Shown one piece after another: positions 44,222 to 53,998 of a stretch of DNA of 64,000 bases. Location of the stretch: NCBI GenBank assembly GCA_963678705.1, contig OY783205.1:6572001-6636000 (forward strand). Direction: 5' to 3'. Below the pieces are notes generated by a model that was given only the letters and a program-made list of their open reading frames with translations, searched no databases and was not told where the DNA came from. Position 1 is the stretch's first letter; every line of letters begins with the position of its first letter. Source of the stretch: Panorpa germanica. Its lineage: Eukaryota; Arthropoda; Insecta; Mecoptera; Panorpidae. Both the position numbers and the translations under genes were made by a program.

Positions 44222-46150
44222 TTATTTTTCTTTTCTGTGAACATTTATCCACATAGTGTGTGCCTCTTTTTCTGAATCTTCTAGCTTTTCCGGTAAGCAC
44301 TTAGTTTTGTTATCCTTTTCAATTTTTCGTTCTATTTTAAATTTTTTAATTTTCTTATTTTCTGCTTTTTCTTGCTTTATACTGTATGACTTTTCTACCT
44401 CGGAATATTGCATATTTTGTTTTCCTGGTTCTTCTTGTTTCATGTTTTGTTGTTTCTCTATTTCAATATCTTGTATAGTTTGCTTTTCTGCTACTTGCTT
44501 GATTTTTTGTTGATTTTTAACTTTGAAATCTTGAAAGTTTTGATTTTTTGTTTGTTGATTAACCTTTTGTTTATTTGGTATTTCAAAATGTTGTATATTT
44601 TGATTCTTTGTTTCTTGTTTGACATTTTGCAGATTTTCTACTTTTAAATCTTGCATGTTCTCATCTTCTGTGTCTTGTTTGACGTTTACTTCAACAATTG
44701 AATTTTCATCGGTTTTTATTTTAATAAATGTTTTAACATCTTTTTCGTTTACTTCTGTATTCCAAACTTCATCTGCAGTGTTTTCACTCTGTACTTTGAT
44801 TTCAGTATTATATAGTTCCCATTTATTTGAATTCTGAAAGTATATCGGTATCACGGTATCATTAATGGTTAACATCTTTTTATTGAAGTTAATATTAGCT
44901 CCAAGTTTTGTCAACAAATCCATTCCTAGTAATCCATCAAATTTATCACTACATTTAAACAAAAAGACTTTACAAATGTCTTGACTCTTAAATATTGGAA
45001 ATATGGGGATGTGAGCCACTTTATTATGGTATGTGGTACCATGGGCCGTCTGAATACAAAAAGCTTCTTCAGAAATACATTTAGGTAAATTTCTGTATAT
45101 CAAATTGGGGTTAATTATGGTTTTGGATGATCCGGTGTCTATAAGTAATTTTATGTTGAGTTTGTTATCAATTATATAGGGTAGGAAATTACTTGATGTT
45201 ATATTATTAATTGTTATATTTTCTCTGCTTCCAATCTGTGAATTAATTACTGATGTAGTATCCATAGGTGTCCACTGCTTCTTAATAGGTTCATTAGGGT
45301 ATCGGCTCCATAAGTTGCTTTCTTTGGAGACCTTTGTATTTGGTGTTCGCCAATTTTGTTGATGGGGTTGTTGGAAATTGCTTTGTCTCCATGGTCGTTC
45401 ACTATTAAAACCGGGTTCGTGGGAAATATTAAATTTTTCCGATTGTTTAGGGTAGTTGAATGTTCTTTGTGTCATTCTGACTGGTTGTTGTGCCAGTTTA
45501 TTATTCGTATTTTCTTGCCTTTGCCAATTCCAGTCGTTCTGTTCTTCTGTTACAATAGAGATTGCTTGTTCCAGTGTAGTGGGTGCTCTGGTTCTCAAGA
45601 ATGATCCAAAAGGTTCCCTTAAGCCTGCTTTAAAAGATTTTAGAGCCACTTCGTCGTACATTTTTGTCTTCATATTTCTTTTTTCTATTGCTCCATTGCA
45701 TTTTTGGATAGCATATAATAATGCTCTCAATTTTCTACATTTTTCGTAGAATTCAAGGAATGTTTCATTCCTCTGCCTTATTTCCATCAGTTCTCGCAGT
45801 AATGACATCTCATCTCTAGGGTCGCAAAATGCTTGTGTCAATGTCATTTTAATTTCTGCCCAGCTCTGTATGTCCCTTCCTTCTATTAGTGAGGCAGCTT
45901 TTCCAGTTAATTTTGCCCGAATCGCTTCTATTAAAGCGACGTTGTCGAAGCAATCTAATTTATTTTCATTGAAAAATTGTCCTAGTAACAATTCGCTTGT
46001 TCTGATGTAGTCCGGTAAGCCTTCGGATCTACCATCATACTCTTTTATCATTCCCAAATATTGTTGGAAATTATTATTAGTTGACGTTGTCATTTTTTCT
46101 TTTTTATATATATTCAATTGTGTAAAACGGTAATTCAATTGATCTACCAT
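44222..46150 (-). CDS. Gag fused to aspartic protease, with C-terminal 20-residue repeats
   Basis: An intact 642-codon ORF. Residues 30-205 are a gypsy-type gag (AKLTGKAASLI, LTQAFCDPRDEMSLLRELME and FLEFYEKCRKLRALLYA, ending LEQAISIVTEEQ). 206-300 is Asn/Gln/Trp-rich with no zinc knuckle. 334-413 is a retropepsin: LLIDTGSSKTIINPNLI with DTG at 338-340 and the later GLLGMDLL. Residues about 491-595 consist of five units of about 20 residues ending in KQE/QQT/KQV-like motifs with NIQ-x-F/D-x-I/V cores, probably coiled coil. Lys-rich to the end. RT normally follows protease in gypsy elements; here it is replaced by the repeats. The repeat region is not known to me from any gypsy family. Confidence 0.8.
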   Translation of the reverse strand: MVDQLNYRFTQLNIYKKEKMTTSTNNNFQQYLGMIKEYDGRSEGLPDYIRTSELLLGQFFNENKLDCFDNVALIEAIRAKLTGKAASLIEGRDIQSWAEIKMTLTQAFCDPRDEMSLLRELMEIRQRNETFLEFYEKCRKLRALLYAIQKCNGAIEKRNMKTKMYDEVALKSFKAGLREPFGSFLRTRAPTTLEQAISIVTEEQNDWNWQRQENTNNKLAQQPVRMTQRTFNYPKQSEKFNISHEPGFNSERPWRQSNFQQPHQQNWRTPNTKVSKESNLWSRYPNEPIKKQWTPMDTTSVINSQIGSRENITINNITSSNFLPYIIDNKLNIKLLIDTGSSKTIINPNLIYRNLPKCISEEAFCIQTAHGTTYHNKVAHIPIFPIFKSQDICKVFLFKCSDKFDGLLGMDLLTKLGANINFNKKMLTINDTVIPIYFQNSNKWELYNTEIKVQSENTADEVWNTEVNEKDVKTFIKIKTDENSIVEVNVKQDTEDENMQDLKVENLQNVKQETKNQNIQHFEIPNKQKVNQQTKNQNFQDFKVKNQQKIKQVAEKQTIQDIEIEKQQNMKQEEPGKQNMQYSEVEKSYSIKQEKAENKKIKKFKIERKIEKDNKTKCLPEKLEDSEKEAHTMWINVHRKEK

Positions 46151-46341
46151 ATATTAATAGATGAAACTTTAATCTTCTTGTAGTTCTTTGTCCTTGGTCC
46201 TTAGTTATCAGTTCACTTCACTATATTTTACACAGCTTATTTTTAATTTTATTTAATTTTCGAATCTTCTTCCCTGGGGTGAGTAGATTTGTTCTTTTCC
46301 GTCACGATGCTTTGGTTTTATCTCCGCCGCTAGACGAGCTA

Positions 46342-46594
46342 AGTAAATAACAATATTTAAAATATTATATACTTTATTTATATTGATAAATAAAGTTTAT
46401 CTAGAATTATATATTTAATATTACAAAGATTATCTCCTCGATGGAGTACAACTAAAGTACTTGAACAAATGAATTAATTAATTAGTTAAAACAAAATTGA
46501 TTTTAGTCAATGTGATTTAAATATTATCTGGTTACTTAGATAATAATATATTTAGTTGTTGAAGAGAGGGAGAGAATTGTGTCGTCAGATAACT
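46342..46594 (-). repeat. 5' LTR, 253 bp
   Basis: Direct repeat of 42538-42790. On the minus strand the next bases inside the element are tagctcgtctagcggcggag, which does not start with TGG, so the primer is not a conventional tRNA 3' end as far as I can see. Confidence 0.8.
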
Positions 46595-46734
46595 AGTGCA
46601 GTTATTAAAATATGTATGTAAATTACCAAAATAAACTTTAAATTCCAGAAGCAAAACATGAGTTTGTTTAAAATTTACAATTCCTAATAAGACTAGAGTT
46701 ATTGTCACCAAAATTATATTTAATTTGGGGCGTT

Positions 46735-47170
46735 ATTAACTTCGCTGTTAATAGTAATTAGTAAAAATTAGGTTTAGTAAACTTACTTTTTGCAGCTTTG
46801 CGCTTTGCGGATATTTAGAATATTGATACAAACATGAAAGTAAAACAGATAAAACGCAATCAGATAAATGTTTTCCGAAACGGAATCTTTGTCACGAAGC
46901 GGATTAATCATTAAATGTAAAATCTTTGATTTATAAAACTAGTGGCTGACTCTGACTGTAACACACTGTTAAAGTCTACATTGTGCATAAGTGACTGAAA
47001 TACACACTGGTGAATCATAATAATGTGCGGCCACGATGATATTTTAGTAATTGCATACGAATTCATCCAGAATTTTACATAACAATCATGGGGTGGGGGA
47101 ATATTACAGTAAATTATGCGTTTTCTTGGTAAACGAAAAGAACATGTATGTAGCTCTTAACAAATGGCAT
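46735..47170. repeat. Isolated copy of array A plus its flanking repeat
   Basis: 46750-46900 repeats the array A monomer (taaaaattaggtttagtaaa, then attgatacaaacatgaaagt). 46920-46990 matches sequence at 38100-38150 (aaaacta-g-gactgact), and 46945-47170 matches 40921-41170. The order is the same as across 38.0-41.1 kb once the LINE relics there are removed. Confidence 0.7.
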
Positions 47171-49291
47171 CAGATGTACATAAAACTTACCTTAATTGAG
47201 TCAAAACTTATATGGCGAGACAAAACAATGTAAATAATAACAACTGTTTCATTCCGTGGAACCTCAACGGAGCATTGCAAAAAATAACAGAAATTAAACA
47301 TTTAATTCAACAACATAAACCATGATTACTACACTCTGGGGGAATGATGACATATTCTTAACTAAATAATTAAATAAATATAAACTTGTTGAATCAGGTT
47401 TAACCAAAATAAAATAACTTCAACGAACATGACCTTGATGTTGAAATCGCCTCAAATTATAAAAAAAAATTATATCTAAGTTCATCAGCAGTTAACTGTT
47501 TTTTGAAAAAAATATAGGTGCAAACTGTTTCCAATTCTTTTAATACTGCAACAATTGGATGTAAATTTTCTAAAGATGCTTTTGGTACGAAATCCACTAG
47601 TTGCATTTCCCTAAATCTGCTTCAAAGTAGTTTGAATGTATTTCAAGTAACTTAGAAAATAAAGAACCTTGTATGTTGTTGCAATTGTTGCAATCTATTT
47701 TCACTGCTCAAAAGGAAATGTTTAAAGTTTGTAAATAAAATACTTGCATACAAATAAATAAAGTTTCCCGAAATTTAACTTCTTTTAAAGATTTTTCGAG
47801 TATAGTTGCATCACATAAACAGCCATCTGGTATTAATACCATCGATAGTAATTCTTTTCGAAATTGTTCGGCACTCTTAACGATATAGTTCACTGAATTT
47901 ATTTCACGAATATGTTCAATGAGACAATCAACTAAAAAAAAAAAATTTAATAAATTCTCTGACTTTTTACAATTACTAATTTGTGTAAAAACATGACCTT
48001 GTTTCTTATGTACAATCCCGAGAATTTGTTGTGCTTCTGAAAGTTCGGAATGCAAAAAAAGTTGTTAATTTTTGTTCGTTGTTAATTTAGCGCAAATTTA
48101 ACATTTCTGATGTTTATTAATTTTGAAAGGCCCCCTAATGATTGGAGGAAGAAACATCTTTCTCTTTTGTTAATGTTATTTCTCGACAACTTATTTTTTC
48201 TGTGCTTTTATAACTTACCACACAACCTTGCTGCCATGAACACTAAAGTAAAGAAAATCCTCGAATATTTTTGATCTTGTCACTAACTCTTCTTTATTCT
48301 GCCGCTTTTTTAATATTTACGAACAATTGTTGCTCAAATTCAAATTACATACAGTTATTAGCATGTTTTCTTTTCTACTGACGCATAAACCACGGCCGTC
48401 CAACTGGAGGCTTGATTGATTTGCAGATTTACAGAGAGAGAGAGAATATTATTTGGATAGAGATATCAGATATTACCTTCAAGTTTGTATTTTATCGAAC
48501 ATTAATAGAATTGGGTCTTTTCGTATCAAACAACATTTATGTTTACTTTTACAGTCATTTTACATCAACAAATTTAAGTGCATCGTGTTTATTTCTTCCG
48601 AGATTTCACTGTGCTTAAAATATTTATTTGTATTAAGTGTGGGCAACAGTGCCTGAAGACCAATTTTAAATGATTCAATTAATTTTAATAAATGTTATAA
48701 AGTAATTTATGATTTTTAATATGAGTGTTCCCCTTCTCCACCTTCCACTTAAAAAGCAATGATATACAAATATATGTATATTAGAATGGCAGTTATTTGC
48801 TTTTGGCGAAATTTCTTTTTTTTGCGATTTTTTATTGCACTATCCTTCCATTTGGTCAGCTGTATGAAAAATTAATTTGTGTCAAATTTCAGGTCAATTG
48901 GATAACGGGAAAGTGTTCCCCAAGAGCTTTAAAAATAAAAAATCCAGAAAATTTATTAATATTTTATTTATGTATCTTGCGAAATATTAATTTTATGCAA
49001 AAAAGTATTATACAAAAGTTCTAGACTTAATAAAAATACATATATTAATATATATGACTTTTTCTTGTTCGACTGACGATTTTCGAGAAATGCGTGAAAG
49101 TCACTTCCTTTTATTACAAATCCACGCGAAACTAAAGATTACAAAATCACGAAAAAAGAATCCATTACACATGTGTTATATTTAGAAGTAGGGAAGGTGA
49201 TTAATATTCGTTATTACACACCATGATGCCATCTGTCGGTTTCTTTCTTAAACCATAAATTTCCTCCCAATAATTTTTTTTTATTTCTCCT
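47171..49291. other. No confident gene
   Basis: A minus-strand ORF at 47708-48055 (115 codons) codes FFFLVDCLIEHIREINSVNY and other mixed text that looks protein-like but has no family I recognise; it may be a transposase fragment. 48885-48960 repeats the block near 24030-24080. No RNA gene was seen. Confidence 0.35.
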
Positions 49292-49466
49292 ATACACTGC
49301 AAACTCAAGTGTTTTACTTTTAAACACATAAAGTGTTTAAAAGCTTGTAGTCACTTTTTAAACATTTTATGGTGTTTTATTCAATGGAAACGTTTTAAGC
49401 GTTTAATTTTCATGCACTTAAAGTGTTTTTGTCATTAAAAATCAATAAATTATTTTTGTAGGATTA

Positions 49467-49604
49467 TTTATTTATTTTATTTTTTTTTTTATTTAACAAC
49501 TTTATAAAAATCGCAAGGGTCAGCCCAACCGAAGTGCAATGGAAGAGCCTCGCCCTGGGGGAACCGCCTTAGTGATCACGGTAACCCCTACGCCAGGTAA
49601 GTAT
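49467..49604 (-). pseudogene. U1 snRNA retropseudogene, 5' portion with A-rich tail
   Basis: On the minus strand 49604 starts ATACTTACCTGGCGTAGGGG, the U1 5' end that pairs with 5' splice sites. Stem-loop I follows, with the U1-70K loop GATCACTAAG (one change from GATCACGAAG), then stem-loop II with the U1A site CCATTGCACTTCGG. Similarity runs for about 96 nt to GCGATT (49509) and then changes to TTTATAAAGTTGTTAAATAA and a run of A. Stem-loops III and IV and the Sm site are missing, so it is not functional. A U1 head joined to a foreign, A-tailed 3' end is the form made when a LINE RT switches template. Flanks share only gatta (49462 and 49605). Confidence 0.9.
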
Positions 49605-49845
49605 GATTACGTTCAGTTCAAAGTATTTTATTGATAAATGAATTTTTAGTACAATTTGTTATATATTTCTTATGTCTAATTTAAATATACCTAGCAGGAG
49701 CTATCATTATTTTGTTTTGGAAGTGTCTTATTTGTAAGTGGAGTCGGGTGAGGAGTAATATTGGATTGTTTGTGCAAAAAAGGGGAAAAGCACTTCTTTT
49801 AAATGGTCTTAAAACTAATATATACAACTTATAGCTAACTTAAAA

Positions 49846-52644
49846 TTACCTATCTAATACAATGTAGTTTGGCATTGGGTACTTGCCATACCACATTATA
49901 TCTGGTGTGAATTTGCCTAAGGTATTTATGTTATTATTTTTATGGTTAATAATTTTACTATAGTAATTTTTTGTAAGTCTAGTTATAAAATCTTTTATGG
50001 TTTCTATGTTAGTTTCTTTGTGTATAGATGCATTCGTTGGATATTTGAAGTTTTCGTCTCGTTCTGCTCCAACCGCCAGTCTGATACATTTATTTTGCAC
50101 AATTTGTAGTTTGCTGTAATTATTACTGGTTATTGTATTCCAGACTGGTGCAGCATATGTGGTAATAAGTCTTATTAATAACTTATATAATAGTAATTTG
50201 TTGTTCACATGAAGTTGGCTGTTTGGGCCAATTAGATTGTATACACAGCGCATCATACCATAGGCCTTGTTCTTTCTTTCATTTATATGTTTGGTGAAGG
50301 TAAGTTTCTTGTCCATTATTACTCCCAAGTATTTTATTTCGTCTTTCCAGCAAATTTGTTCCCCATTGAGCGATAGAGTGGGTATATCTATTTTCTTGAA
50401 GGATTTTCTAAATAGAATTGCTTCGCTTTTGCTGGCGTTCACTTTGATTTTCCACTTGTCGTAATATGGTTCAAGGATGTCTAAGTGCTGTTGAAGTCTT
50501 GACGTTATTAGTTTTGGGCATTTTGATGTGGTAAATATTCCCGTGTCGTCTGCGAAGATAGTCAGTTGTGTCTTTTCGTGCTTCGGTATATCGTGTATAT
50601 ATACTAAGAATAGTGTGGGCCCTAGTATCGATCCTTGTGGCACACCGGCATCTATTGGCCTACTTGTGGACTGATCGTTGTTGATCGTAGTGTAGAAAGT
50701 TCTGGCTGTTAGATAGTGTGAGATTACCCTTATTATGTACCTTGGGAGTTGTAGTTTTATTAGTTTGTATATAAGTCCATCTATCCAAACTGTGTCGAAT
50801 GCTGCCTGTATGTCGAGACATACCATTCCGGTTATTTTCCCTTTTTCGTTGAATCCTCTAACTGCTTTCTCTACAACTCTTGTTAGAGCATGTATAGTAG
50901 AATGGCCAGTTCGGAATCCATACTGATCGTCTGGTAGTACATTCCTTTCTTCTATTGCCTTGTTCAGCCTTTTGGCAATTATTTTTTCTGCTACCTTACT
51001 CATTGTACAGAGTAGGCTGATAGGGCGATAGTGCTTCGGGAATTGTGGTTCTTTTCTTGGTTTTTTAAAGGGTAGTATATTGGCTACTTTCCATTCTCGA
51101 GGGAAGTATCCCAGATGTAGCATTTTGTTTATTATTCGTGTCAATAAAATTAATGTTTTCCTTGTTACGTGTTTAAGTGTTATATTTTGTATTGTGTCTG
51201 GTCCTGGTGCTTTCTTATTTGGCAGTTGCTTAATTATGTTGCGAAGTTCTGTAGGTGTTGTGTAGTCTATTTCTTCATGTTTGCATGTAGAATTATTGTT
51301 CAGGTAGTTGAAGACGGTAGTTTTGACCTTTTCGCTGAAGTTGGTTTTACCCATATTGTCGTTTTGTTTGTGTACTGCTTCGAACGCGTCGGCTACAGCA
51401 TTTGCTTTCTCCGCTGGGTTGTAAACAATTCCATCATGGGTCTGAAGTGGTGGTATTTCCTCCCTTTTCTTTGTTAACCTTTTTGCTAATGTCCAGACTT
51501 TAGCATGATGGGGTCTAATATTTAATAATGTAGTCTGCCATTTGTTATTGTTGTGTTCAATTATTTCATTTTTAATTTCACTTGCAAGGTTGTTCATTTT
51601 GGTCTTTAGTGTGGTATCTCTCGTGTTTTGCCATATTCGTCTGATTCTATTTTTGTGTTTGATTTTATTTTTAATATGTTGTGGCAATTCTGGGTGATTG
51701 TTGCAGTTTATTAGTGGAACTGACACTTTCAGAGCTTCTTGTATTATGTGTGTAACTTCTTTTACAGTGTTGTCTATGTCTGCAACATTATTTATTTCTT
51801 TTGTATGATTTATTAGTTTATCCAGGATGTTTTGGAATTTGTTCCAGTCTGCCTTGCTGTAATCGTATCTTTCTTGTTCTTTGTTGTTTAATATTTTGTT
51901 TTGTTGTAGCGGAATTTTTATTATCACTGGGTTATGATCCGAATCAGTTTGAGTTAGTGTTATTGGTGTTTCCAGTATTTGTATTGCTTGCGTAAGTGCT
52001 AAGTCTATATAACTTGGTGCCATGTTGTCAGCAGAGGGGTAATGTGTTGGTGAGTCGGTGTTGTGGAGAGTAATTTTGTGTATGTTGTCCAGGAGATATT
52101 TGTGCAGCGTATTGCCGCTTGTGTTGCTGGTAGCACAGTTCCAGGATACATGTTTAGCGTTAAGGTCGCCCGCTATCATTACTTTATTATTCAGTTTGAA
52201 CAATGTATCAAGGTCTGCTTTACTTATAACAGTGTTTGGTGTATTATAAATAGCTACTAGGGTGATTGGTTGTTGTACACATTGTATTGTAATTGCTGTT
52301 GCTTCAGTGCTATGTAGTGCCGGTAAATTAACGTATGTATGTTTTATTGAATTTTTTATCATGACTGCTGTGCCTCCTCCCATGCTATGTGCTCTGTCGG
52401 TTCTATATATTGTATATTTATCTAGAGTTAGTCGGTGCTGCGGTTTGAGCCACGTTTCACTTAGTAGTGCAACGTCTACGTCTTCGTTTTTCATTATGTT
52501 CAATAGTTCTGCCTTGTGGGGTAGTAAGCTGTGGCAGTTCCAATATAGTACTTTTATGATTAATCTAGTAGTGATAGGAAGCAATTTAGTAGTATTTTTA
52601 GCTTTGTTTTCCTGTCTGGGGCTCTTTCTATATTGGTGATGCAA
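49846..52644 (-). CDS. LINE ORF2: endonuclease and reverse transcriptase (intact)
   Basis: 932 codons. The AP-like endonuclease spans residues 30-245: LYWNCHSLL, SETWL (62-66), GGGTAVMIK, AGDLNAKH (158-165) and the catalytic SDHNPV (235-240). RT: KKAPGPD (477-483), YRPISLLCT (539-547), DQYGFRTGHS (573-582), LDIQAAFDTVW (Asp 611), AGVPQGSILGP (666-676) and FADDT (697-701), with the two catalytic Asp. A helical C-terminus follows. Target-primed reverse transcription inserts LINE RNA at a nicked site. The start overlaps ORF1 by 85 nt, as often in this clade. All key residues are present and no stop or frameshift is seen. Confidence 0.93.
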   Translation of the reverse strand: MHHQYRKSPRQENKAKNTTKLLPITTRLIIKVLYWNCHSLLPHKAELLNIMKNEDVDVALLSETWLKPQHRLTLDKYTIYRTDRAHSMGGGTAVMIKNSIKHTYVNLPALHSTEATAITIQCVQQPITLVAIYNTPNTVISKADLDTLFKLNNKVMIAGDLNAKHVSWNCATSNTSGNTLHKYLLDNIHKITLHNTDSPTHYPSADNMAPSYIDLALTQAIQILETPITLTQTDSDHNPVIIKIPLQQNKILNNKEQERYDYSKADWNKFQNILDKLINHTKEINNVADIDNTVKEVTHIIQEALKVSVPLINCNNHPELPQHIKNKIKHKNRIRRIWQNTRDTTLKTKMNNLASEIKNEIIEHNNNKWQTTLLNIRPHHAKVWTLAKRLTKKREEIPPLQTHDGIVYNPAEKANAVADAFEAVHKQNDNMGKTNFSEKVKTTVFNYLNNNSTCKHEEIDYTTPTELRNIIKQLPNKKAPGPDTIQNITLKHVTRKTLILLTRIINKMLHLGYFPREWKVANILPFKKPRKEPQFPKHYRPISLLCTMSKVAEKIIAKRLNKAIEERNVLPDDQYGFRTGHSTIHALTRVVEKAVRGFNEKGKITGMVCLDIQAAFDTVWIDGLIYKLIKLQLPRYIIRVISHYLTARTFYTTINNDQSTSRPIDAGVPQGSILGPTLFLVYIHDIPKHEKTQLTIFADDTGIFTTSKCPKLITSRLQQHLDILEPYYDKWKIKVNASKSEAILFRKSFKKIDIPTLSLNGEQICWKDEIKYLGVIMDKKLTFTKHINERKNKAYGMMRCVYNLIGPNSQLHVNNKLLLYKLLIRLITTYAAPVWNTITSNNYSKLQIVQNKCIRLAVGAERDENFKYPTNASIHKETNIETIKDFITRLTKNYYSKIINHKNNNINTLGKFTPDIMWYGKYPMPNYIVLDR

Positions 52645-53714
52645 TCCGAGAGTGCTTGCATTGACGGCATGGTAAAATTTGCAGTATCAGTATCTTTGTC
52701 TGTAGTGATGGATTCATTTAATTGATTGTTGGCTGTTACTATATTTGCATACGTCGTTGGCGCTCGTTGTGTTGTTCTGGGTGGTGGGATTTTCTCCGAC
52801 ACTGTAACAGGTGCCGGTATTATTGTTGGTTGGTGTTGATGTGGTCTCCTTGTAGGTCTGTTTGTTGTTTTTTGCTGTGTCCTATATGTTATGTACTCGA
52901 TTCTCTTGCTACATTGGCTGTAGTTTGCCGGATGGTTCATGCCACAGAGTGCACATTCCGCTTTCCCGGTCTCTTGCTGGCATTGTCCAATTTCGTGCTC
53001 TTTTGTGCATTTTATGCACCTTGGTTTCATGCTACAATTTTTAGCCGCGTGACCAAAACGTTGGCAGTTGAAGCATTGCGTTACGCCACTTTTGTTTTTG
53101 TATTTCTCCCAGCGTACAACGTAGTGGCAGATGTATTTTTTGTTTTTTATAAGTTCCGTTGTGTCCGTGTTGTCGTTGATTGTGATGAGATACATCGGAT
53201 ATAGCACCTTCTCGTTGTTTATTTTTATGTACATCTGCTCCACTTTTTCGGCTATTGGGGTAACGCTGTTCAGGTCTTCTTTAATGTCTTCACATGTTGT
53301 AGTTGGGTGAATCCCTTTTACAACGAATTTTCGTTTTTTGTCTTTCTGTTGTGTGTACGTGTAGTTTTCCATTTTCCATTCGTACAGTATGCTTCTGACT
53401 TTACTGAACTCTTCATCTGTTTTTGTGTAGAGTTTAAAACTCTCTACACCGTATTTCACATTAAGGTATTTGGTTGGAAGTCGGTTTCTTATTTTCTCAA
53501 AAGTGTCCGCCGGGTTTGATAACTTTATAGCTAGTACTATTGGCGGTGGTGATTTTGTTTTTGTTACTATTTCTGCGTCGCTGGTTTCCACAGTGTTTTC
53601 AATTGGCTGGAATCTGTTTATAGTTTCCACTGGTGTTAGTTTTATTATTTTTGTTGGTTTGGCTGTATGACGGGCACATGGCTTCTGGAAGCCATCTTCT
53701 TCCATCATCTCCAC
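52560..53714 (-). CDS. LINE ORF1: RNA-binding protein with three zinc knuckles
   Basis: 384 codons. A basic/proline N-terminus, then a segment at about 60-200 (TFEKIRNRLPTKYLNVKYGV ... KKRKFVVKGIHPTTTCEDIK) matching the domain that precedes knuckles in Jockey ORF1 proteins. Three knuckles follow at 214-227 (CFNCQRFGHAAKNC), 233-245 (CIKCTKEHEIGQC) and 254-268 (CALCGMNHPANYSQC). Pro/Thr-rich linker, then TYANIVTANN and a C-terminal helix. It coats LINE RNA and forms the particle with ORF2. Two ATGs, at 53714 and 53708, could start it; the first was taken. Confidence 0.9.
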   Translation of the reverse strand: MEMMEEDGFQKPCARHTAKPTKIIKLTPVETINRFQPIENTVETSDAEIVTKTKSPPPIVLAIKLSNPADTFEKIRNRLPTKYLNVKYGVESFKLYTKTDEEFSKVRSILYEWKMENYTYTQQKDKKRKFVVKGIHPTTTCEDIKEDLNSVTPIAEKVEQMYIKINNEKVLYPMYLITINDNTDTTELIKNKKYICHYVVRWEKYKNKSGVTQCFNCQRFGHAAKNCSMKPRCIKCTKEHEIGQCQQETGKAECALCGMNHPANYSQCSKRIEYITYRTQQKTTNRPTRRPHQHQPTIIPAPVTVSEKIPPPRTTQRAPTTYANIVTANNQLNESITTDKDTDTANFTMPSMQALSDCITNIERAPDRKTKLKILLNCFLSLLD

Positions 53715-53935
53715 ACTGTTGCTGCTACTAGTTCTTTTTTTTATTGTTTTTCATTGTGGACTTATCATGGTCTAGGTCTAGACAACCAATATACCTTGAT
53801 TTACGTCTTTTATTATATTGTTCTACGTCATATACCATCAAGCACTTTAACTTCACTTGTACACTTCACTAATCACTTGCTTACTTACTTGATCTACCCT
53901 GCCTTCCAGAGGTATCGTATCGTATCCTATCGAGT

Positions 53936-53949
53936 CGCCAGGTAAGTAT
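53936..53949 (-). other. 14-nt U1 5'-end sequence inside LINE 5' UTR
   Basis: The minus strand reads ATACTTACCTGGCG, identical to U1 nucleotides 1-14 in the pseudogene at 49591-49604 and in the same orientation. Sequence on both sides (gcatacatggcacg before, actcgataggatac after) is not U1. The plus strand therefore shows CAGGTAAGTAT, a perfect 5' splice-site consensus. Confidence 0.85.
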
Positions 53950-53998
53950 CGTGCCATGTATGCCAAGTATCGGAAAGTCCTTTATAAGTATGATTACG

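Larger units (their letters stand above)
42538..46594 (-). mobile_element. Gag-protease LTR element (pol-less), split by a LINE
   Basis: Two 253-bp direct repeats (42538-42790 and 46342-46594) differ at about three positions. On the minus strand they begin AGTTATCTGACG and end GTTATTTACT, the AGT...ACT form seen in gypsy-group elements. Between them is one long ORF (gag fused to protease, 44222-46150), a short tail frame, and a 1.1-kb LINE insertion (43040-44141). RT, RNase H and integrase are absent, and the non-LINE internal length (about 2.4 kb) leaves no room for them. No TGG-type primer site is visible next to the 5' LTR and I could not define a target duplication. Confidence 0.8.
49612..53985 (-). 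mobile_element. Full-length Jockey-clade LINE, both ORFs open
   Basis: Minus strand: 5' UTR (53985-53715), ORF1 (53714-52560), ORF2 (52644-49846), 3' UTR to about 49612. It is flanked by aagtatgattacg at 49599-49611 and 53986-53998. The 3' end has no long A tail here (tttgaactga then target), while a second copy 15 nt beyond its 5' end has one. The element sits exactly at the first bases of the U1 pseudogene. Open ORFs with intact catalytic motifs make it the best candidate for an active element in the window. Confidence 0.9.

Noticed and set aside
47708-48055. 115-codon minus ORF as a gene
   Set aside because: Text is somewhat protein-like, but no family, splice signals or neighbours support it; left as unassigned.
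49501-49604. Functional U1 snRNA gene
   Set aside because: The 3' half, Sm site and stem-loops III/IV are missing, it ends in an A tail, and its start is occupied by LINE insertions.
52262-53945. Plus-strand Cys/Leu/Phe-rich ORFs (for example 52722-53204)
   Set aside because: Antisense shadows of LINE ORF1 and ORF2 zinc-knuckle and RT coding.
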